From Nematopogon swammerdamellus (lineage: Eukaryota; Arthropoda; Insecta; Lepidoptera; Adelidae), in the NCBI GenBank assembly GCA_946902875.1, contig OX336344.1, positions 20,233,791-20,297,790 of the forward strand: DNA of 64,000 nucleotides, in the 5' to 3' direction. The notes beneath the pieces were generated by a model, which searched no databases, had not been told where the DNA came from, and worked only from the letters and a program-made list of their open reading frames with translations. The translations under genes and the position numbers were made by a program. Of this stretch, positions 36,001-44,500 are shown piece by piece. How positions within the stretch are numbered: the first letter of the stretch is position 1; each line of letters begins with the position of its first letter.

Positions 36001-37300
36001 TTCTTGGTAGTTCAGTAGGCAGCGGCCGTCACTTAAGGCATTAAAATTGTGGTAAGAATGTAAAAATGCAAAAAACTACATGGGCTGCCTCGACATAATC
36101 GCTATTAGGTTAGTAGGAAGGTTAGTTATTTATAGGAGATCTATAAATTAACCCTGCTATTTAGTTTTTTACCCACCAAAAAATAGATTTTAGCAGTAGC
36201 AGGTGCAATTCCCAAACGCACGACAAGCAGATATCGATTTAATTAATCTGTAACTCGTCCGGTGGTGACACGATAACATCAGTGAATACCTGGAATAGTC
36301 ACTGTCCTCATTACGCAAGTCGTAAACATATTTATTTTGCACATCACATGCTTTATATTGTGAATTTATTATATCGTAGATAGGCTTTGGCGGATATAGA
36401 TAGCATCAATAATATAAAAGTTTCCTTATATAGCCGATGATTCTATTTTCGTCCACGTCTGTTGTTATGCTATCAAATCGGTTATTATCATTGATGACAA
36501 TCACGCAGAAAACACGGGTCGGTTTTTGTGTTTTTCGCCTCGGCCACACTTAACTGCGTGCTATATTTAGTAATTTCAATAATCTATTTTTACTCAATCG
36601 GTCAAATCGCAGGTATCGAAGGAGTGATAAGATAATGAGCAGAATAAAAGCTGTGAACCCTCGATACAGTATATATTCACCATCACACTTCAATAGGCCA
36701 ACAACCTGTTCTGTGTACTGCAAATCCTGACGCGGTCATTTACACCCGTACCTCTATTATAAGGTAAGTAAATTGAACATTCATAACTGTTTATTTTCTG
36801 TGTTTGTTGTTTGAACAATAAACTAATGGATTATTAACCCACAAAATGCACGCACATTTTATTCAACTTAACTTGTTTAATAATACAGCAATAGTAAACA
36901 TTTCTAAAATTTAAATCTTTAACATTCTAATGTAATATAATAATACACTTACACAATGCATACTTACTTACTTAAAGTATGTAAGTACTTACGTTTATAT
37001 TTTACTAACTTTTGCCTGCGACTTCGTTTTGCATGACTTTTTGCTCAGACCACCGGTGTTGTGATTTATAGCCTAAAACCGAAGCGACAGAATGTAGTAG
37101 TAAAAACCGTATACAAATCGAAGTGGTTCTCGAGTTATAAGAACATTCATAATATAATGACGTACGGTACACGGCCGAATAAACTTCGCTTTATTTATTA
37201 GGATAGACTTAGCTCAAAAAGAAATGATCGAATGTATTAATAAACTAATCTAAACTATCTTACATTATAAACATAGGTCTAATAATGCGTTTTTTGTTAA
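33050..37300. other. Spacer between the inverted ORF pair
   Basis: AT-rich, with candidate promoters for both ORFs at its ends. A dispersed LINE-tail-like repeat lies at 37012-37206. An unexplained short frame at 34099-34302 (D-Q-I-E-H-L-P-E-D-E) has no recognised domain. The word CGCCTTTAAGTA is repeated near 34990 and 35437. Confidence 0.45.
37012..37206 (+). repeat. Dispersed repeat, LINE-tail-like
   Basis: CCTGCGACTTCGTTTTGCAT to GTGGTTCTCGAGTTATAAGA is the type of sequence that also flanks element 2 (47930-48057 plus 63810-63860). It resembles CR1-like LINE 3' ends common in Lepidoptera; the family name is from memory. Confidence 0.5.
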
Positions 37301-37339
37301 CAGAACACCATCCGGTGCTCCAGCCATAATTTGTTTGTA

Positions 37340-37690
37340 CCTATCGAGTATCGAGTGAAGAGAAGATGAACGGTAACCGAGCATACCCTGCGCACGCGTC
37401 GTGCCTGCCCGGGATGGTGATCACGCGTGCGCCGCCCACGCACTACCCGCTGCAGGGCTGCCTCGCCCGGCCCCCGCACCACCAGCAGCAGCGCTTCGCG
37501 CCACCCCCTCCCCCGCACTTCACGCTCCCGTACGCCCCGCACTTCACCGCCGCTTCCGCACGGGCGCCCGCCGCGCATCTCCACAGATACGACCCCTGCT
37601 TCCGATGAAGACGCCACGCGCCACGCGCCACTTCACTCTCCAGTCGGGATCACGTTGAATAATGCGGGGCTTTTGTTAATCTCATGGAAT
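37340..37690 (+). repeat. Inverted duplication, right arm
   Basis: Partner of 32690-33040. Similarity starts near ATCGAGTGAAGAGAAGATGA and ends near GTTAATCTCA. Confidence 0.9.
37366..37608 (+). CDS. Small conserved ORF, copy B of an inverted pair (80 aa)
   Basis: Same protein as copy A on the opposite strand, with in-frame TAA upstream and TGA directly after C-F-R. A good acceptor (TTTTTTGTTAACAG, ending 37303) precedes it. A candidate 5' UTR exon lies at about 36700-36763, with donor AAGGTAAGT and a TATATATTC box near 36669. It is convergent with the TIL gene. Function unknown. Seen: intact frame in both copies. Inferred: a real gene duplicated by inversion. The nucleotide differences include both silent and replacement changes, so selection cannot be judged from this pair. 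Confidence 0.55.
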   Translation: MNGNRAYPAHASCLPGMVITRAPPTHYPLQGCLARPPHHQQQRFAPPPPPHFTLPYAPHFTAASARAPAAHLHRYDPCFR

Positions 37691-38239
37691 AGGCTACATG
37701 GATAGTAATTAAGTTAACTTTAGTTTAGAGCGTTAGAATTTTTCTACTTAGACTGTATTTTATTTATTTACTATTAATTAATTACAGTACAGAATATATT
37801 TTCTTACTTTCCTATCTTTACTTAGTAGGGATTTTTTACGAATAATGTATAAATATTAACTATCCACATAAATAGGTACCTGCTGCTTATGAGTTAGAAA
37901 TTTAACTTCGAATTCTATTATTAAATATTAGTCTTAAGTTGGTTTGACGATAGGTAAATGAAACAAAAAAAATATTTAAATATAATATACGATTGTGAAT
38001 AATAATAATGGATCCTTTTATTTTTAACCCATTGCAATTACTGCATTTTTAAATCGAAAAATTATGTATGTTAGAACAGGAACAGTAGGTAACAACGAAA
38101 GAACGGGAACCTTCTTTTGAGAGATTTAGATAGTAATATGTTTGTAACTAAGTGTGCGAATATTTGAAATGATTACAATAAAAATGTTTCTAAGTGTATA
38201 GTATTTTGAAATAAAACCAATATATAAATTTATAATATC

Positions 38240-38245
38240 TTTATT
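38240..38245 (-). terminator. Candidate poly(A) signal of the TIL gene
   Basis: AATAAA on the minus strand, about 230 bp past the stop. It overlaps the convergent 3' region of the ORF at 37366, which has AATAAA near 38211 on the plus strand. Confidence 0.5.
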
Positions 38246-38366
38246 GCGGAGAAATATTTCGATAACTAATCTTCAACAAAATTGTTTTCGAAATGTATTA
38301 GGAAATTAATATATATTGGAATTAATTAATTCTGTAAGATGATGGAAGATTCAAGCTTCTGGTGAG

Positions 38367-38545
38367 TTGAAGGTGTCGTCGCTGTACGGTTCATCCGATA
38401 TATTGACGGGTGTCGGGTCGTCGCTCTACGGTTCATCCGATAGATTGACGGCTGTCGGGTCGTCGCTGTACGGTTCATCCGATAGATTGACGGGTGTCGG
38501 GTCGTCGCTGTACGGTGGGTGTCGGGTCGTAGCTGTACGGTTCAT
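38367..38545 (-). repeat. 42-bp coding minisatellite at the end of the TIL gene
   Basis: Units encode P-Y-S-D-D-P-T-P-V-N-L-S-D-E in the ancestral frame. One unit near 38500-38530 is short by 17 bp. This shifts the frame and brings TGA at 38475-38477. Beyond the stop, two to three more units remain, one with a TAG. Confidence 0.75.
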
Positions 38546-41500
38546 CCGGTGGGTTGGTGGGAATTGAGTCGTCTTTATAGGTTTCATCCGGTGGGTTGAT
38601 AGGGATCGGACCACCGCCGTTGTACGGTTCATCCGGTGGGTTAATTGGGATCGGAGCCCTGCGCGGATCATTGTAGAGAATGGGTCCCGGGCCTGGGTAT
38701 GGTCGTGGGCCTGATATTCCTGTAAAAGATACATTTAAATAATTATTTTTTTAGTTAAGACTACTAAGGGTAAAGTTTTCTATTTAATTAGAAAACAGAG
38801 CATGTGTAATTTTTTCTGTCTACCCTGAAGTACCAATATAACTGAGGTAGAAGTTTCACACAAATAGTTTAAACACCTAACGAATATTTTCCGCCAATAA
38901 GCTGCTAGTGTACTACAACGGTTCGCGAGTTTCCGTAGCTTGGTGGTGCGATGGATCGACCGCCGTTCGTGGTAACACATCGCACCCCGGCGCGGGCAGA
39001 CCTTAATGGGAGACCGTTTGACCGTTGAGGCTGGCCGTGGTTCGGATTTCACGCAAAACTGTAGGTTCCTTTTCCCTATTAGGCGGTAGGGTTTAACCCG
39101 TCCGGAGTGCCGCCGCTCTAAAAATAGTTCGTCTCTCGACGAGACGTAAGTATAACGAATTTTTCGATAAATCTCATAGTTTTGTAAAGTATCTTTTGCA
39201 AATATCTAGTACATTGGTAGTCCGGTGTGAATGAACTTTTATCCAAGGTTTGTTTAGAACAGACCATAGTTCATCAAAGTGTGATAGACTGACCTACCTG
39301 TATAGTCGGTGTAGCGAATGAAGTCAGGTTCACACACACACACACTCAAATCACTCACCGCACTGCCCGAACCGCACACAGATGCCGTCGCTGTCCCTCA
39401 AGTGTCCCTCTGCGCAGACGCAGCGTGGCCTGCAGTACACCGGCTCCTGGATTTGGCAAGCCGAGGCAATACACACACACTCCATTCACTCACCGCACTG
39501 CCCGAACCGCACACAGATGCCGTCGCTGTTCCTCAAATGTCCCTCTGCGCAGACGCAGCGTGGGCTGCAGTACACCGGCTCCTGGACTTGGCAAGCCGAG
39601 GCAACACACACACTCCATTCACTCACCGCACTGCCCGAACCGCACACAGATGCCGTCGCTGTTCCTCAAATGCCCCTCTGCGTAGACGCAGCGTGGGTTG
39701 CAGTACACCGGCTCCTGGACTTGGCAAGCCGAGGCAACACACACACACACTCCATTCACTCACCGCACTGCCCGAACCGCACACAGATGCCGTCGCTGTT
39801 CCTCAAGTGTCCCTCTGCGCAGACGCAGCGTGGCCTGCAGTACACCGGCTCCTGGACTTGGCAAGCCGAGGGCTGGTCGTGACAACCCTCACGAAGGCAC
39901 GGCGAGGGACACGCGTCGAACACTTCGTTGGGACGAGTGCAGCTCACGGGCGCTGCAAATGAGAGGGTGTTAGGAGGCTGATGGACTAATTGCTCAACAA
40001 AACCAATATCTTGCTTACATAGACAAGATCAGCGTGACAGGCAACGAGGTATTATGTTTTACTAGAGCTCTTACTCGGGCAACGGGCATTGCTCCGCCGA
40101 GTTGAGGCACAATTTACGAATTGGGGCACGTCGAAAACAGTCGATCACGAGCGGCCGAACTCGTCACACGCGCCGCCGCCTGCGCGCATCGCGCGTTATC
40201 TCGCGCCAATCATTATACCCGATTGTATTTCAATGCACATGGTGGGTTGGTCTTGGCTGGCGTTGTCGCTTTATCGGCCGCTAGCCTCTTTCACGCTCGC
40301 TTCCTGCCCCGTGCGAGCCCCTCACACCGCCCGCTAGCCCCACTCCCGGTCACTGCCCGCCCCGCGCGAGGTCCCTTCTACAGCTCGGCTCTGCGCTCCA
40401 CCTCCCCGCTACCTTACCTCATACCCCAGCTGATGGGACGCCGTTTCTCTGTATCTTTCTTCGTAGCGATAACTCTAGTAAAACATAATACCTCGTTGGT
40501 GACAGGAGGTACATTTAGCACATACGGCTTATAAAGAGGATACAAGAAGTGAAATAAAAATAGCAAGCTGTCACGGGTGCCGATGAACGGTTTGATTATA
40601 AAAATCTTGTTAGCCTGGGCGCGGTGAGTACTTGGATGAGTAACCGCTCGACCATCGGAGGCTAACCGTGGTTCGGATTCCACGTTAAACTGTAGGTCCA
40701 TTCCCTTCTTACCTAGCTAGGTGACAGGGTTTATCTCGGCCGGGTTGGAACCGCACTGAACGAAACGTCGGTCAAAACCCCCATGTAAATAGTTCGTGTT
40801 TTCCATCCAGTTTAGTGTAGTCGACATGAAATGAAGGAAAGGCCGACCTCGAACCAGATAAGGAGCAATTAAAAAAATTATCAAAGGACTGATGACGAAA
40901 ACTTCTGAATACTCACGACACTGGTTCGTGGGGATACATTTGCGGTTCCGGTCCCTCCTGTGGTTGAAAGCGCACACACAGCCAGGCCTGCAATCCGGCG
41001 CAGGGAGACACTCGGGCACTGGCTCGTCATTAATGGGACAGAAAGCGACAGGACATTCCAGTCCGCAGTTCGCAAACACTTCGTTTGCGCCGGTGCATTT
41101 CGCGTTCGCTGTAAGCATTTTAATAATCTTTATGATTGAACCATGGCTACGGTTGAGTCACGAAATACAATGAGTGGAGGGATCATTACTATACAGATGT
41201 TGTAACGGCCACTACATTAAATTTAGGAAATGATTATTGGGATCAATAGTAACAAAAAAGTCAAATGACGTTTTTTTGAATTCCCTTTAAATAAAAAGTA
41301 ACAGTTTTCATACAAACTAATTGATTTATTTAGTGTAAAAGGATCTAATGTTCCGCACGAACGTGGGAATGAAAGGCGCGCGGCGAGTGAGCGAGCAGGG
41401 ACGAGTGCGCGGAAAGATGAGATGCATGGCGGCGGCGCGGCGTGAGTTTTGACCCCGACCGTCGAGGGTCCATCTCGACCCTCCCCCCGCGAGCGTCAAA

Positions 41501-44500
41501 TAACACTAGATGAAAACATAAATTTCAAAAATTAATATCTCCAAAACTAGACACTTTAGAGAAAAACTTTACTTACTTTTTTCTCCCGGAAAAACATGAG
41601 GATTGCGCTGGCGAAATTAATGTACTGGCCGTTACAACACCCTGTATATGTGCTGAAACATCGTACAACCTACAGGCTGGACGAATAGCCTTATAAAATA
41701 ATCTGCAAATCTGCTGGTAACATGGATTTTGAAATTAACCCACAAATGTCGAGCCCAGACGCTCCTGTCAGGCTCTCAAAATAAACGGACATACTATCTC
41801 GCCTCCGCCACCTTCAGCGCCATCTTGACATAATGAAATTTCCATTTATCGAATCTCGAATGTCAGCATCGGTAGCTCAGTGATGCGGTCGGTCGACTGT
41901 TGTTAAGCAGCGCTGAGCGCGGTCAGTACTTGGATGGCTGACCGCTCGACCGTTGGAGGCTGACCGCGGTTCGTATTCCACTTTAAACTGTAGGTCCCTT
42001 CCCTTCTTACCTTACCTAGGTGGGAGGGTTTATCCCGGTCGGGTTGGTACCACCGCACTGAGCGAAACGTCGGTTGAAACGGCTATGTAAACAGTTCGTG
42101 TTTTCCGTCCAGTTCAGTGTAGCCGATATGAAATGAAGGGAAGTACTGACATGGCGCCTAGTTCACCCGGTGTTATGGGCAGACATCACGAATGTAGTAG
42201 GTGATGTAGCAAATCGTGTCAGTTTAAAAAAAATCTCGAGGATGCCACGCCATAATATGCATACAAGCCGAAATCTAATAAATTCTTCGTCAGAAGTTTT
42301 AACTACTCACGACACTGGTCGCTGGGTATGCAGACTCCTTTGGAATCCCTCGAGTGTCCCGGATTGCACACGCAGCCTCGCGAGCAGTTCTGTTCCGGAC
42401 AATCGTATTCTCGACCGATCGCTTCGCATGTTCGTGGAGGACACTTTTGGTAACAGTCGTTATACTCTTCGTTCACGGGACACTTTGTGGCTGGCGAGGA
42501 AAAAACGATATAATCACCGATTACTTAATAGTTACTTCGTAACAGATAAATCACTCCATAGAAAATGTTCCTACCTCCGGGCTTTAATAGCCTACTGTTT
42601 GACTTCGCCAATCGCTGCGTGCGAAAATGTACCTTAACGATCGAGTGTAAAATAGTTATTGCTTTGCAGCTGCGCGCAGTTGCGTGAGCGAGCGTCTATG
42701 TATACTTCGCGGGGCTGACGAATTTGCACTGAAAAAGACCGCCGGCGGCCCGTCGGGCGGTAGGTATAATGCGCGGGACGGATCTCGGCGTGTCGTCGCC
42801 GCAGCGGGCGACCCGCCACGCGCATACACTATACAAGTACGGTGCGGGTGCGAGGGAGAACACTGACGAGCCGCTGCGGCGGCGACACGCCGAGATCCGC
42901 CCCGCGCATTATAGTTAGCGCGCGCAAGTACATAGAGTGCGTGAGGCCTGATATAAGAAACAATAATTCAATCTGTGTTGATTACCTAAGTTGTCGCCTA
43001 CTTAGTTCAGTTTCAGTATTGTGGTGATCCTGACCGAATTGCGACCGGCCATGAAGGTGGATCGAGGAGGCCACAAAAAACTGAGTTTTCCGTTCGGTTC
43101 AGTGTAGCCAGCAGGATAAGAGGGAGGCACTGGCATGGTCTTTAAGTCCAACAGAAATAAGGTGTAGTTTGATGTAGCCAACCACAGTTGCCAAATAAAT
43201 TGCCAATTCAGCTCAGCCAACCATACCAGTTTCCACAAATAATACCTACTTAGTTGTATGTGTACCACCCTTCTTATATCACTAGGTGGTAGGGTTTAAC
43301 CCGCCCGGGTTGGTACCACCGCACTGAATGAAAGGTCGGTCGAAACGGCTATGTAAATAGTTTGTGTTTTCCGTCCAGTTCAGTGTAGCCGGCACGACCA
43401 AAGGGAAGTACTGACGTGGCACCAAGTTCACCCGGTGTTATGGGCTGACATCACGGATGTTGTAGGTGATGTAGCCAACCGTGTCAGTTACCATAAAAAA
43501 AAATGTGTGAGAGTGAATGAGAGCTTTGGCTGATAGTTTGGGTAATGCAATCAACATTTTCATACTGATTACCGACCAAATCCATGGCATGATATAGCAT
43601 TTGACCAAATAGGTACTCACGACACTCGTTGTTCGGTATGCAGACTCCATTGGAATCCCTCGAGTGGTCCGGCTTACACACGCAGCCTCGAGAGCAGTTC
43701 TGTTCCGGACATTTGTACAGGCGACCGAGCGCTTCGCATGTTCGTGGAGGACACTTTTGGTAACAGTCGCTGAACTCTTCGTTCACGGGACATTTGGGAG
43801 CTGGCGAGGGAAGTGAGGTTTGAAGTGTTAATAAATACTTTATTTCAAATAAAATACTTAAAAATAATTAAATCTAGACCCAAAAATAACTAAATCTACT
43901 ATAAAAATAATCGTCCATAGGGACCATTAGCATGGTCCCGATGACTGATGCGGCGTTCCTCCTCTGGATCGCTAGGCTGATCCGCTGGTTAAAATACGTC
44001 CGGGCACGGCGGCGGTCTCCAGACGCGTCAATGAATAGTTTTCCCAATTTCTTGGAAAAACTGATCGCGTCCGGGCTCCATTTTTTTTTTTTTTTTTTTT
44101 TTTTTTTATGGAAACTGACATGGTTGGCTACATCACCTACAACATCCGTGATGTCAGCCCATAACACCGGGTGTACTTGGTGCCACGTCAGTGCTTCCCT
44201 TCGGTCGTGCCGGCTACACTGAACTGGACGGAAAACACAAACTATTTACATAGCCGTTTCGACCGACCTTTCATTCAGTGCGGTGGTACCAACCCGGGCG
44301 GGTTAAACCCTACCACCTAGTAATATAAGAAGGGAGTCATATCCCTTAGTCGTCTTTTACGACATACATGGGGAGAGATGCAGTGGGGCTATTCTTTTAA
44401 AGTACCGGCCCCACACGGTACATACCGTCTATCATAACCTAATACATATAGTACATAACTATCTATCTCAACTTATGTTACAAATAAAAAAATGTCGAAC

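Noticed and set aside
39318..39962. 214-codon plus-strand frame in a repeated region
   Set aside because: It is the antisense of the duplicated TIL half-exons; the cysteine-patterned domain is on the minus strand.
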